The notes under the pieces were generated by a model. The model did not search any database, had not been told where the DNA came from, and worked only from the letters and a program-made list of their open reading frames with translations. Below are positions 17,470 to 25,972 of a DNA stretch of 64,000 nucleotides, piece after piece. This stretch comes from Lachnospiraceae bacterium. Its GTDB lineage: Bacteria > Bacillota > Clostridia > Lachnospirales > Lachnospiraceae. The stretch covers positions 124,001 to 188,000 of the forward strand of contig CABJBM010000010.1 in the NCBI GenBank assembly GCA_902363835.1, in the 5' to 3' direction. The position numbers and the translations under genes are program-made. Numbering within the stretch: the first letter of the stretch is position 1; each line of letters begins with the position of its first letter.

Positions 17470-17490
17470 TTTTGTATCGACGATACAAAA
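17470..17490 (+). promoter_or_regulatory. Candidate CdaR operator, 21-bp perfect palindrome
   Basis: TTTTGTATCG-A-CGATACAAAA, placed 107 bp upstream of gntP and immediately after the cdaR stop codon. The lack of a real loop argues against a terminator. Confidence 0.5.
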
Positions 17491-17597
17491 ATCAGTGGTC
17501 ATATTGATACTCATGACTGTAGAAATATCGGATCAATGATGATATGATACCCATGAAACAGCAAAACTGTTGCAAATGTTAAAAAGGGGGTCATTTT

Positions 17598-18989
17598 ATG
17601 ACAGGTTTACCATTAATTTTCATTTTTGTGCTGGCAATCATCCTGATGATCATTGCGATTTCCAGGTTCAAGATCCATCCGTTTATTGCCATCATGAGTA
17701 TTTCCCTGCTTTTGGGGCTCATTGCAGGGATACCGCTGGTCGATAAGACCCTGGAGGACGGGACCAAGATAAGCGGTCTTGCAAATGTAATCGGAGCCGG
17801 CTTTTCCGGCACATTCTCCAGCATCGGCATCGTTATCATCCTTGGAGCATTGATTGGAACCATATTGGAAAAAACAGGCGCAGCCCTTAAGCTGGCTGAT
17901 ATGGTGATCAGGCTTGTTGGGAAAAACAATCCGGTTCTTGCAATAGAGATGATGGGTTGGGTAGTATCCATTCCGGTATTCTGTGATTCCGGGTTTGTTA
18001 TTTTAAATCCCATCCGGAAAGCACTGGTGAACAGGACTGCCGCATCATCTGTGGCCATGACAGTGGGACTTTCTTCAGGCCTTTACATTTCCCACGTGTT
18101 TATTCCGCCGACACCAGGTCCTATTGCAGCAGCTTCTACCCTTGGCATTGGAGAAAACCTTCTTCTTGTCATGGGAATGGGCGCTTTATGTTCCATCTTC
18201 CCGCTGATTGCCGGATTTTTCTACGCAAAATATATCGGAGGAAAAGTACGGGCTGACGATGAAGCGGATATGGGTGAGATCGCAAAAACCTATGAGGAGC
18301 TTGTAGCCGAATTCGGCAAACTTCCAAGCGGCTTCAATGCCCTTGCTCCAATCATTGTTCCCATCCTTCTCATGGCTTTTTCTTCCATTGCAGCCATGGC
18401 TGACATGGGAGGTTTTGGAGCTGATGTCATTAAATTTTTAGGAACTCCTATTATAGCTCTGGCAGTAGGTACCCTATGCGGGATCCTTCAGCTGAAAGGA
18501 GCCGGTAAGATGGAGGAATTTTATGAGATTACCAATGATACGTTAAAGACGGTTGGGCCGATCCTGTTCGTAACGGCTGCCGGCGGCGTGCTGGGCAAGG
18601 TGATTTCTTCCACGGATATGGTGACTTATATTAAGGATCATGCTTCCGTACTCAGCACCATGGGAATTTTCTTCCCATTCTTCCTGGCAGCGATCTTAAA
18701 GAGTGCTCAGGGTTCTTCTACTGTGGCTCTGACCACCACCGCAGGCATTGTGGCTCCTCTGCTCCCAATGCTGGGCCTGGATAGCCCTGTCAGGGTGACT
18801 CTGGCCTGTATGGCTATCGGCGCAGGTGCCATGACGGTTTCCCATGCAAATGATTCTTATTTCTGGGTGGTGACGAACTTTGGAGCCATGACTCCGGAAA
18901 AAGGGTATAAAACCCAGACAATGGCAACGTTGATTTTAGGACTGGCAGGAATCCTGGAAATCTTTATCTTGTCCTTAATCCTGCATTAA
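17598..18989 (+). CDS. GntP-family gluconate/glycerate:H+ symporter
   Basis: 463 residues with 12 or so hydrophobic segments. Family features include VIGAGFSGTFSSIGIVIILG, IPVFCDSGFVIL and SAQGSSTVALTT, plus HANDSYFWVVTNFG near the end, all typical of GntP/GntT/YgbN permeases. A strong ribosome-binding site (AAAGGGGG) precedes the ATG. With a glycerate kinase 40 bp downstream it most likely imports glycerate or a sugar acid. The palindrome at 17470-17490 lies in its upstream region. Confidence 0.88.
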   Translation: MTGLPLIFIFVLAIILMIIAISRFKIHPFIAIMSISLLLGLIAGIPLVDKTLEDGTKISGLANVIGAGFSGTFSSIGIVIILGALIGTILEKTGAALKLADMVIRLVGKNNPVLAIEMMGWVVSIPVFCDSGFVILNPIRKALVNRTAASSVAMTVGLSSGLYISHVFIPPTPGPIAAASTLGIGENLLLVMGMGALCSIFPLIAGFFYAKYIGGKVRADDEADMGEIAKTYEELVAEFGKLPSGFNALAPIIVPILLMAFSSIAAMADMGGFGADVIKFLGTPIIALAVGTLCGILQLKGAGKMEEFYEITNDTLKTVGPILFVTAAGGVLGKVISSTDMVTYIKDHASVLSTMGIFFPFFLAAILKSAQGSSTVALTTTAGIVAPLLPMLGLDSPVRVTLACMAIGAGAMTVSHANDSYFWVVTNFGAMTPEKGYKTQTMATLILGLAGILEIFILSLILH

Positions 18990-19035
18990 TGAGAAAAGAG
19001 AATTAAAATTCACTGGTAAAAGGAGAACTTTGTAT

Positions 19036-20193
19036 ATGAAATTATTGTTTGCATCCGACTCGTTTAAGGGGACTCTCTCCAGTGAACAGACCATTGAACT
19101 GCTTAAAAAGGCTGCATCAGAAGTGTTTGACCAGGTGGAGTGCACAGGGATCCCTGTGGCCGACGGGGGAGAAGGAACCACGGACGCGGTGATTGCAGCC
19201 ATTCAGGGAGAAAGGATCCCGGTCACCGTCTGCGGGCCGCTTTTAGAGCCTGTGAACGCTTATTATGGAAAGCTGGATGAAAAACGGGCGGTCCTTGAAA
19301 TGGCGGCGGCTTCCGGGCTTCCCTTGATCCCAAGGAATTTAAGGGACCCAAGGAACACCACAACCTATGGGACCGGAGAACTGATAAAAGATGCTTTGGA
19401 CCGTGGATTTACGGACATCTCCATTGCAATCGGCGGTTCGGCCACCAATGACGGCGGAATGGGCTGTATGAGAGCGCTGGGAGTAAAATTCCTGGATTTA
19501 CAGGGAAGAGAGCTGGAAGGAATGGGAAAGGATTTGGAACATGTCGCCCATATTGATATTTCCGGCCTCCATCCCATGGCTCATCAGGTGAAGCTGACAA
19601 CCATGTGTGACGTCAACAATCCCTTATGCGGAAAGGACGGGGCCACCTATACCTTTGGAAAGCAGAAGGGCGGTTCTCCCCAGGTTCTTGATGAACTGGA
19701 GAGAGGAATGGAAAACTACCGGAATGTGATCCTGCGGGAATTTGGGATCGATCCGGATCAAATGCCTGGTTCCGGGGCGGCAGGAGGACTGGGGGCGGCT
19801 CTCCTGGTATTTCTTCACGCGGAGTTAAAGTCAGGGATCGAAACGGTCCTGGATTTAATCGATTTTGATTCCCGTTTGGAGGATGTGTCCCTGGTGGTGA
19901 CAGGAGAAGGACGGACAGACTGGCAGTCCTGTTTTGGAAAGGTGATGCAGGGCATTGGAATGAGATGCAAGAGAAAGAACATTCCGGCTGTTGCCCTGGT
20001 AGGCGCTATGGGAGAAGGAGCGGAGAAGATCTGTGACTTTGGGATCTGCTCCATTATGACAACGGTCAATGGGGTCATGGAGCTGGATAAGGCCCTGGAA
20101 AATGCCGAAGATTTGTATTATGGCGGAGCGCTTCGGATGTTCCGTTTTATTAAAACAGGCATGGGAGTACAGGAAAATGCTGCGGGAGTTTAA
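19036..20193 (+). CDS. Glycerate kinase (GarK/GlxK family)
   Basis: 385 residues, normal for class II (GarK/GlxK) glycerate kinases. Signature stretches: FASDSFKGTLSS at the N-terminus, PVADGGEGTTDA, IGGSATNDGGMGCMRALG, PGSGAAGGLGAAL and VVTGEGRTDWQSCFGK. It phosphorylates D-glycerate with ATP, feeding glycolysis. The ATG at 19036 has AAAAGGAG upstream and is preferred to the in-frame TTG at 19030. It follows the GntP permease by 46 bp; the intrinsic terminator begins inside its last codons. Confidence 0.93.
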   Translation: MKLLFASDSFKGTLSSEQTIELLKKAASEVFDQVECTGIPVADGGEGTTDAVIAAIQGERIPVTVCGPLLEPVNAYYGKLDEKRAVLEMAAASGLPLIPRNLRDPRNTTTYGTGELIKDALDRGFTDISIAIGGSATNDGGMGCMRALGVKFLDLQGRELEGMGKDLEHVAHIDISGLHPMAHQVKLTTMCDVNNPLCGKDGATYTFGKQKGGSPQVLDELERGMENYRNVILREFGIDPDQMPGSGAAGGLGAALLVFLHAELKSGIETVLDLIDFDSRLEDVSLVVTGEGRTDWQSCFGKVMQGIGMRCKRKNIPAVALVGAMGEGAEKICDFGICSIMTTVNGVMELDKALENAEDLYYGGALRMFRFIKTGMGVQENAAGV

Positions 20194-20208
20194 ACCCGCA
20201 GCATTTTT
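20177..20208 (+). terminator. Intrinsic terminator overlapping the glycerate kinase stop
   Basis: ATGCTGCGGG pairs with CCCGCAGCAT, followed by TTTT. Confidence 0.85.
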
Positions 20209-20242
20209 GGCTGTTTATCAGGAGACTGTACATTTAAAACCA

Positions 20243-22441
20243 CTAATATTTGTCATAAACTTCCTCCACAACCGGAGCCTCATATTCCTCCAAAGGCTGG
20301 CTGTCCGGGGAAGGAGTATCCGTCAGCTGAAATTTTCCCACCAGGGATTTTAAATGAAAAGCCTGGGCAGACAGCTCTTCAGAGGTGGCCGCACCTTCTT
20401 CCGACGTTGCGGAGGTGGTCTGTACAACGGCGGATATCTGTTCAATGCCGCTGGTGATCTGGGTTAAGGCATCGGACTGAGCGGCAGAGGCTTCTGCGAT
20501 TTCTGCCACCCTGACGGAAGAAATATTTGATTTCTCCACCACAAGCCGCAGGGCGTCTGCTGTTTCCCCTGCAATTTTAGTTCCCTTTCCAATGGCTGAA
20601 ATAGCGTTTTCAATGAGGACGGTGGTATTTTGGGCGGCTTGTGCAGACTTGCCTGCCAGGTTGCGGACTTCATCAGCCACCACAGCGAATCCTTTTCCTG
20701 CGGAACCGGCTCTTGCGGCTTCTACAGCCGCATTTAAGGCCAGGATATTGGTCTGGAATGCAATGTCGTCTATGGTCTTAATGATCTTGCTTATTTCGCC
20801 TGAGGTATTTGCGATCTCATTCATTGCAAGGATCATGTCCCGCATTTTCTGATCCCCTGCCAGCATGTTTTCACATGCTTCCTGAGACAGGGAATTGGCT
20901 TCCAGGGCATTGGCCGCGTTTTCCTTCACCCGCTCTGAAACCTCGGTAATTGCTGCGGACAGCTCCTCAATGGAAGAGGCCTGCTCAGCAGCCCCCTGGC
21001 TGAGGGTCTGGGAAGCATCGGATATCTGTGAGGCACCGTTGGAAACCTGCTCCGAAGCCCGGTCAATCTCTGAAAGAGCATTGCTTAAGGTGAGACGGAT
21101 ATTTTTCATGGCCTCCAGGATATACCGGTATGCTCCGGTGTACTTTTCTTCATTTTGGGTGGCAGCTTTAAGATTGCCCCTGCTCATTTCTTCCAGAACA
21201 TCACTGATATCCTGAATGATAAAATTTAAGTTATCAGCCATATCCATAAAGGTTCTTGAAAGGATTCCGATTTCATCCCCGGACGTGACCTCCATCCGGA
21301 TATCCAAGTCACCTGATGCAATGCTGGCAGCAGCGGAAACCACGCCGTCAATTGGACGAAGGGTCTTTCTTAAAAAGATCATGATAACTATATTGATAAA
21401 GACCAGGGCAAGGACGGCTAAAAGGATCATTAATGTGATGATATCCGTCACATCCTTTGCCAGATCCTTCTTTTCCAGACAGCTGGATGCCCACCAGGTT
21501 TGTGATCCGCAGGTGATGGGGTAATAATATCTGGATTCCATGGTGCCATTGGATCTTTTGATGTCAATATGGAAATTGGTTTTTGTCTGCTGTAAGGCTG
21601 TGATTTTTTCATACTCTGAAGCAGGGATCAGCTCTTTTATGCCTTTCCCGATGTAATCGCCGGATTGGCTGTCAAAAGCGATGATGTTTCCTTCCGTACA
21701 GATATTAACATACATGGTAGGATATTTTGGGTCCGAAGTTTTTATCTTGGAAAAGTTTGAAACATTGATATCAGCCAGAATCACTCCGATTACCTGGTCC
21801 CCCTTCATAATGGGGAAGGCAATGGTGCTCATCATAATGCCGTCGTATGTATAAGGATCAGTGATATAGGAAGTCTTTGTTTCCTTGGCAACACGATAAT
21901 AATCCTGTGAGGAATATTCGCTGTATGCACCAAGGGATTGAACGGTCTTGTTCTTGGCGCTTTCCTTGTCCACATAGAGGGAATAATCTTTGACTGCAGG
22001 ATCAAATTGGTCAGGCTCAAAAAATGCTCCGATCCCATAGATATCCGGATTGTTGTTAACGGTTGACCAGGCAGAATTTAAGATATAGTTTTCAATTGCA
22101 TAATTGGCTTCTTTTAATTCAACATTGTATAACCTGCTCTTTCGGTCCATGTTTTTCCAGTCGCTTATGGCTTCTTTGTCGTTATATGCACGGTTTAAGT
22201 AATCCTGTAAATTTTGGGCAGTTCCGGAAGCGTCATTGATTATTGCCTGTACCATAAGGCCGTTCTGGGCGGATATTCCGGAAAACTCCCCGTTAATTGC
22301 TTTTGAAACTGCTTTGCTTGCCTGTATTGCAGAGATGGTTATCAGCAATGTCAAACTTGCTGCCAGAATGATTCCCGTAGTAATGGAAGTCTTTGCAGCA
22401 AGCTTTAAATGATTGAGCTTCAGCTTTTTCACGTTCTTCAT
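20243..22441 (-). CDS. Methyl-accepting chemotaxis protein
   Basis: 732 residues. An N-terminal membrane helix (about 14-36, [20 protein letters not shown]), a large extracellular dCache-like sensor (about 45-330), a second membrane helix (about 335-358), HAMP, and a cytoplasmic signalling domain with the conserved tip [20 protein letters not shown] and [18 protein letters not shown]. It senses an extracellular ligand and controls CheA. The C-terminus ends EEVYDKY without a clear CheR-binding pentapeptide. It is convergent with glycerate kinase and transcribed alone. Confidence 0.93.
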   Translation of the reverse strand: MKNVKKLKLNHLKLAAKTSITTGIILAASLTLLITISAIQASKAVSKAINGEFSGISAQNGLMVQAIINDASGTAQNLQDYLNRAYNDKEAISDWKNMDRKSRLYNVELKEANYAIENYILNSAWSTVNNNPDIYGIGAFFEPDQFDPAVKDYSLYVDKESAKNKTVQSLGAYSEYSSQDYYRVAKETKTSYITDPYTYDGIMMSTIAFPIMKGDQVIGVILADINVSNFSKIKTSDPKYPTMYVNICTEGNIIAFDSQSGDYIGKGIKELIPASEYEKITALQQTKTNFHIDIKRSNGTMESRYYYPITCGSQTWWASSCLEKKDLAKDVTDIITLMILLAVLALVFINIVIMIFLRKTLRPIDGVVSAAASIASGDLDIRMEVTSGDEIGILSRTFMDMADNLNFIIQDISDVLEEMSRGNLKAATQNEEKYTGAYRYILEAMKNIRLTLSNALSEIDRASEQVSNGASQISDASQTLSQGAAEQASSIEELSAAITEVSERVKENAANALEANSLSQEACENMLAGDQKMRDMILAMNEIANTSGEISKIIKTIDDIAFQTNILALNAAVEAARAGSAGKGFAVVADEVRNLAGKSAQAAQNTTVLIENAISAIGKGTKIAGETADALRLVVEKSNISSVRVAEIAEASAAQSDALTQITSGIEQISAVVQTTSATSEEGAATSEELSAQAFHLKSLVGKFQLTDTPSPDSQPLEEYEAPVVEEVYDKY

Positions 22442-22888
22442 ATTGTATTATACTCCCTTTGTAAGTGATCAGTAAAACGATTGCCCCCCAATGCAGAGCA
22501 TGGAAAACATTACCAGTCCATAAGGGAAAAAATATACTGCATGGCATGCAGTAAGGTCTTATGCTGGTAAAAGGCAGGAACCTCCTTTCTTTTTTTTAGA
22601 CTGGTTTATGCCATTCTTATACCATTTGATACAGTTTATATATTCGACATGAAGTTACAAAAAATAATAGTATAGTGTCATTATTTTATAAAAAGTTGCC
22701 GCAATTATGAATATTAGGCAGGTAAAAAGTACGGAAGGGGAAGCTGCCGGCATCAGCTTTCCAAAGTTCTTATGCAGATCAGCTGTCCTGTTTCCCTGTC
22801 AGGGAGGTGCTGCAAGAACAGAAAAAATGTTAAAAGAATATGGAGGGGCTGGCCCGGCGGCTTCAGTCCGGGAAATGCGCTGTTTTTC
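22442..22888. other. Non-coding region between the chemoreceptor and splB
   Basis: 447 bp without a convincing gene. It holds a 19-bp palindrome (22535-22553) and AT-rich promoter-like DNA upstream of the chemoreceptor. A plus-strand ORF at 22707-22982 has no ribosome-binding site and runs into splB antisense, so it is not called. Confidence 0.5.
22535..22553 (-). promoter_or_regulatory. 19-bp palindrome in the chemoreceptor leader
   Basis: TACTGCATGGCATGCAGTA is a perfect 9-1-9 palindrome about 95 bp upstream of the chemoreceptor start codon. A regulator site is possible; the binding protein is unknown. Confidence 0.4.
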
Positions 22889-23884
22889 TTATACTACATA
22901 TAAAATGGTCATTTCTTTCAGCTTTTCTTGGATCTGCTGCCTTAAAAACAGTTCTCCGTCTCTTCTTAAGTCATCCTTGTAACAGTATTTCCCTTTTCCA
23001 CGCCCTGTCATGAGCTCTTTGTCATAAAGCCGGTCCGCCTGGGGAAAGGCTTCCGTGTTAATGGCGTTTTGAACGAAGCTGTAGGTCATGAAAATGATTT
23101 CAATGGGAGTCTGCTCCTTCACCTTTAGGGAAAGCTGTTCTGAAAGAGTGGTAATTAACTGGGAATACAGGTTTTTCCAGTCTTCCGTAAGGATGATGGG
23201 AGCGATTAAAAGTCCTGTCCGGTATCCGGCGTCACACATTCTGTTTAAGGCGGAAATTCTGGCATTCAGGCTGGAGGTGCCCGGTTCAAACCGGGTGATA
23301 ATGGACTGGGGGTTAACACTCATCCGCATGATGACCCGGCCGCCGTGATTGATGTTAAGAAGAGGCTCTACCTGATTGAATTTTGTGGGAAATGTGAGAA
23401 ATCCATAGTTGCTCCTGCTGAAATTCTCAATGGTCCAGGCCAGGTTTCCTGTTATGGTATTTTCAAGAACAAGGTCGCTGTTGCTTCCGATCTCATAGGT
23501 AAAATCTTTTTCATAACGGGCTCCGTGGTCCATGATCTTTTTCAGCATTTGCTCCCGGTTTACAAACAGGCGTAAATAAGCGCATTTGTTGTAGTTGCAT
23601 ACCAGATAGCAGTAGTGGCACATGGCTGTGCAGCCGGATGAAGTATAAGGAACAAGAAAATCCGATACCTTGTGATTTGGAACATAGTTGTGGGTTTTGC
23701 GTATGCCAATAATGAGATGCCGCTTCATGGCGGAAAAATCCTTGTTGGGGCGGGTGCGCAGTTCGTCTATTTTGTTGTGGCTGGTGATGGGAATCCATGA
23801 AAGGCTGCTGTATTTTTCTTTTAAATAACGTCCCAGCTCATATTCAAGGGATTCAGGTTCGTAATAAATTTTATCTGGAAACAT
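22889..23884 (-). CDS. splB: Spore photoproduct lyase
   Basis: 331 residues. Radical-SAM cluster CTAMCHYCYL (CxxxCxxC) near residue 84-91 and the following VCNYNKCAYLRLF, which carries the conserved Cys thought to donate hydrogen in SplB, identify spore photoproduct lyase. It repairs 5-thyminyl-5,6-dihydrothymine in germinating spore DNA. AAGGAGG lies before the ATG, and a sigma-G-like promoter is visible upstream. The presence of splB indicates a spore former. A Crp/Fnr-type palindrome lies in the intergenic space shared with the ferredoxin-like gene. Confidence 0.93.
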   Translation of the reverse strand: MFPDKIYYEPESLEYELGRYLKEKYSSLSWIPITSHNKIDELRTRPNKDFSAMKRHLIIGIRKTHNYVPNHKVSDFLVPYTSSGCTAMCHYCYLVCNYNKCAYLRLFVNREQMLKKIMDHGARYEKDFTYEIGSNSDLVLENTITGNLAWTIENFSRSNYGFLTFPTKFNQVEPLLNINHGGRVIMRMSVNPQSIITRFEPGTSSLNARISALNRMCDAGYRTGLLIAPIILTEDWKNLYSQLITTLSEQLSLKVKEQTPIEIIFMTYSFVQNAINTEAFPQADRLYDKELMTGRGKGKYCYKDDLRRDGELFLRQQIQEKLKEMTILYVV

Positions 23885-23905
23885 GGAATACCTCCTTATG
23901 AAAGG

Positions 23906-23935
23906 TAGTATGTGTGAAAAGTAAAGAGGTAAACA
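23906..23935 (-). promoter_or_regulatory. Possible sigma-G-like promoter of splB
   Basis: On the minus strand TGTTTA, 17 bp and CATACTA. The -10 fits the sigma-G pattern CATxxTA; the -35 is a partial match to TGxATA. Confidence 0.4.
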
Positions 23936-23950
23936 TATTTAAAAAATTTT

Positions 23951-23964
23951 GTTGTAATTACAAC
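23951..23964 (+). promoter_or_regulatory. Crp/Fnr-type operator upstream of the ferredoxin-like gene
   Basis: GTTGTAATTACAAC, a perfect palindrome. A TATGAT -10 box begins at 23987, placing the operator centre near -41.5, the class II activator position. An identical copy lies at 25512-25525. Confidence 0.7.
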
Positions 23965-24027
23965 GGACAGAATTTCAGGCTCATAGTATGATAACTTCAG
24001 AAAGCAAATAAGAGGAGGTTCATATAA

Positions 24028-24729
24028 ATGGTGCGTAGAATTATTCAGATAGATAAAGATAAATGTAATGGATGTGGTCTTTGTGCGGCAGCATGTCATG
24101 AGGGAGCCATTGGAATGGTCAATGGAAAAGCGGAGCTTCTTAAGGATGACTTCTGCGATGGATTAGGGGATTGCCTTCCCACATGTCCTACGGGAGCTAT
24201 CACATTCGTGGAGAGGGAAGCAGCTGCCTATGATGAAGAGGCAGTGGAGCAGAATAAGAAAACAGCCGGTGCAAAAGAGCGCACAGCTTTTGGCGGATGT
24301 CCGGGAAGCCGGGCCATGGAGATTGAACGCGCCGCAAAGATGAAAAAAACGGATGAGGCTCCCATTCAGTCCCAGTTAAGACAGTGGCCGGTGCAGATCA
24401 AGCTGGTTCCTGTGAAAGCGCCTTATTTTGACCAGGCAGATTTATTGATTGCAGCGGATTGCAGCGCCTATGCCTACGGAGATTTCCATCAAAAATTTCT
24501 GCAGGGAAAAATTGTTCTTGTGGGATGTCCCAAGCTGGATCAGGTGGATTACAGCGAAAAGCTGACAGAGATCATAAGGAGCAATGCCATTCAAAGCGTT
24601 ACGGTGGTCCGGATGGAGGTGCCTTGCTGCGGCGGCCTGGAGTATGCGGCTTTGAAAGCTCTTGAAGACAGCGGAAAAGAAGTTCCATGTGAGGTGGTTA
24701 CCATCTCCGTGGATGGGAACATAATATAA
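24028..24729 (+). CDS. 4Fe-4S ferredoxin-domain protein (nitrosative-stress cluster)
   Basis: 233 residues. Two N-terminal 4Fe-4S cluster motifs (CNGCGLCAAACHEGAI, near residue 13, and CDGLGDCLPTCPTGAI, near 45). A C-terminal domain contains further Cys motifs (GGCPGS, GCPKLD, CCGG), so additional metal or redox sites are likely. Proteins like this are often found beside hcp in Clostridia and probably donate electrons to hydroxylamine reductase. The gene follows a palindrome suited to activation by the Crp/Fnr regulator encoded downstream, and it ends in an intrinsic terminator. Confidence 0.82.
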   Translation: MVRRIIQIDKDKCNGCGLCAAACHEGAIGMVNGKAELLKDDFCDGLGDCLPTCPTGAITFVEREAAAYDEEAVEQNKKTAGAKERTAFGGCPGSRAMEIERAAKMKKTDEAPIQSQLRQWPVQIKLVPVKAPYFDQADLLIAADCSAYAYGDFHQKFLQGKIVLVGCPKLDQVDYSEKLTEIIRSNAIQSVTVVRMEVPCCGGLEYAALKALEDSGKEVPCEVVTISVDGNII

Positions 24730-24739
24730 ATACAACAGA

Positions 24740-24779
24740 GGAGTCCGGCAGATGATCATGCCGGATTCCGTTTTTTATT
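24740..24779 (+). terminator. Intrinsic terminator of the ferredoxin-like gene
   Basis: GTCCGGCA pairs with TGCCGGAT, followed by TTCCG and a T6 run. Confidence 0.75.
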
Positions 24780-24802
24780 TATGGAAAGCTACGTTCTGCA
24801 AG

Positions 24803-25480
24803 TTATCCCTCATGAAAATCTTCCTTTAAGGTGAACCGGTTCTTCTTATAGGTTAAGATTCCCTCGTCCTGTAATTTGCTCATTTCATTGGATAAGGCAC
24901 TGCGGTCAATGGACAGGTAATCCGCCAGCTGCTGTCTGTTAAATGGAATGTCAAAGGTGGAGGAATTGCTTTTTAAGGATTCGGCGGAAAGATAGGAGAG
25001 GAGTTTTTCCCTGATGGTCTTTTTGGACATGTGCTGCATTTTTTTTGTGAGAACCAGATTCTTCCTGGCAATGGCGGATAAAAAATTCTGCAGCAGCCGG
25101 GTGTGGAAGTTACAGGCTGAGGTACACACGTTCAGTATCTTGTTAAAATCCAAAAACAGCACATCGCATTCAGAGTCGGAAATAACGCTCATTTCAATGG
25201 GAATGGAGGGGATGCAGGCATAGGTTTCTGCGAAAATGTTCCCTGGCAGAACCTCGGAAATAATGGTCCGTTTGCCCCAGAAATCTTCCTGGATGATGAG
25301 AGCAGTCCCTGAGAGCATCATTCCAACGGAACGAATGCAGTCCCCGCTTCTTATTATGAATTCTTCTTTTTTAAAATGCTTAAGCCGCGCTGATAAGCAT
25401 TTTAACATGGCGCTTATCTCTTCTGAGCTGACCCCGTAAAACAGGTTTGATTTTTTTAATATAGGCAGATATTCCTCCAT
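24803..25480 (-). CDS. Crp/Fnr-family regulator (HcpR-like)
   Basis: 225 residues. Cyclic-nucleotide-binding-like beta barrel (about 15-130, FKKEEFIIRSGDCIRSVGMM) and a C-terminal winged helix (NRQQLADYLSIDRSALSNEM). The N-terminal Cys arrangement of classical FNR is not evident. Its position between a ferredoxin-like gene and the cupin-hcp operon, both with an identical GTTGTAATTACAAC site, points to an HcpR-like nitrosative-stress activator. Its own promoter region shares the 25512-25525 palindrome, so autoregulation is possible. Convergent with the ferredoxin gene. Confidence 0.85.
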   Translation of the reverse strand: MEEYLPILKKSNLFYGVSSEEISAMLKCLSARLKHFKKEEFIIRSGDCIRSVGMMLSGTALIIQEDFWGKRTIISEVLPGNIFAETYACIPSIPIEMSVISDSECDVLFLDFNKILNVCTSACNFHTRLLQNFLSAIARKNLVLTKKMQHMSKKTIREKLLSYLSAESLKSNSSTFDIPFNRQQLADYLSIDRSALSNEMSKLQDEGILTYKKNRFTLKEDFHEG

Positions 25481-25511
25481 TTCCTCTCTCCTTTTAAATT
25501 ATTTTTATAAT

Positions 25512-25525
25512 GTTGTAATTACAAC
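25512..25525 (+). promoter_or_regulatory. Crp/Fnr-type operator upstream of cupin-hcp operon
   Basis: GTTGTAATTACAAC. A TATAAT -10 begins at 25548, 29.5 bp from the operator centre, exactly the spacing seen at the ferredoxin-like promoter. It also lies 32 bp upstream of the divergent regulator gene. Confidence 0.75.
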
Positions 25526-25592
25526 AGAAATGATGGGATTATTATATTATAATCTGCTTATAAAAGCAAGAGAAAAACAAGGAGGAAGACAA

Positions 25593-25928
25593 ATGTCGGA
25601 AAAACTCATTAAAAATATAAACCATGAAGAAATCGTAGTGTTATCGGATCTGGTTCACGCACAGGAAGGCCAGATCGTCAGCAAGACCCTTGCCCAGAAT
25701 GAAGCTCTTAGCATTACATTGTTTGCCTTTGATAAAGGGGAAGAGATCAGTACCCATGAATCCAACGGGGATGCCATGGTGACTGTTTTGGAAGGAACCG
25801 GAAAATTCACGGTAGACGGCAAGGAATATCTCTTAAATGCAGGAGAGACCCTTATTATGCCTGCTAAAAAGCCTCATGCGGTTTATGGGGAAGAACGGTT
25901 TAAGATGGCTTTGGTTGTAGTATTTTAA
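25593..25928 (+). CDS. Small cupin-domain protein
   Basis: 111 residues from ATG 25593, which has AAGGAGG upstream; the frame extends further but without start signals. The cupin motifs read DKGEEISTHESNGDAMVTVLEG and LNAGETLIMPAKKPHAV, leaving one His and one Glu in the first motif and a His in the second as candidate metal ligands. First gene of the hcp operon. Small cupins of this kind are often associated with nitrosative-stress genes, but the activity is unknown. Confidence 0.85.
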   Translation: MSEKLIKNINHEEIVVLSDLVHAQEGQIVSKTLAQNEALSITLFAFDKGEEISTHESNGDAMVTVLEGTGKFTVDGKEYLLNAGETLIMPAKKPHAVYGEERFKMALVVVF

Positions 25929-25972
25929 CCAGTTGGAATGAGAATGACGGAATAGAAAGGTTGGATAAAGAT

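Noticed and set aside
22707..22982. Plus-strand ORF between the chemoreceptor and splB
   Set aside because: No ribosome-binding site, no recognisable domain, and it overlaps splB antisense.
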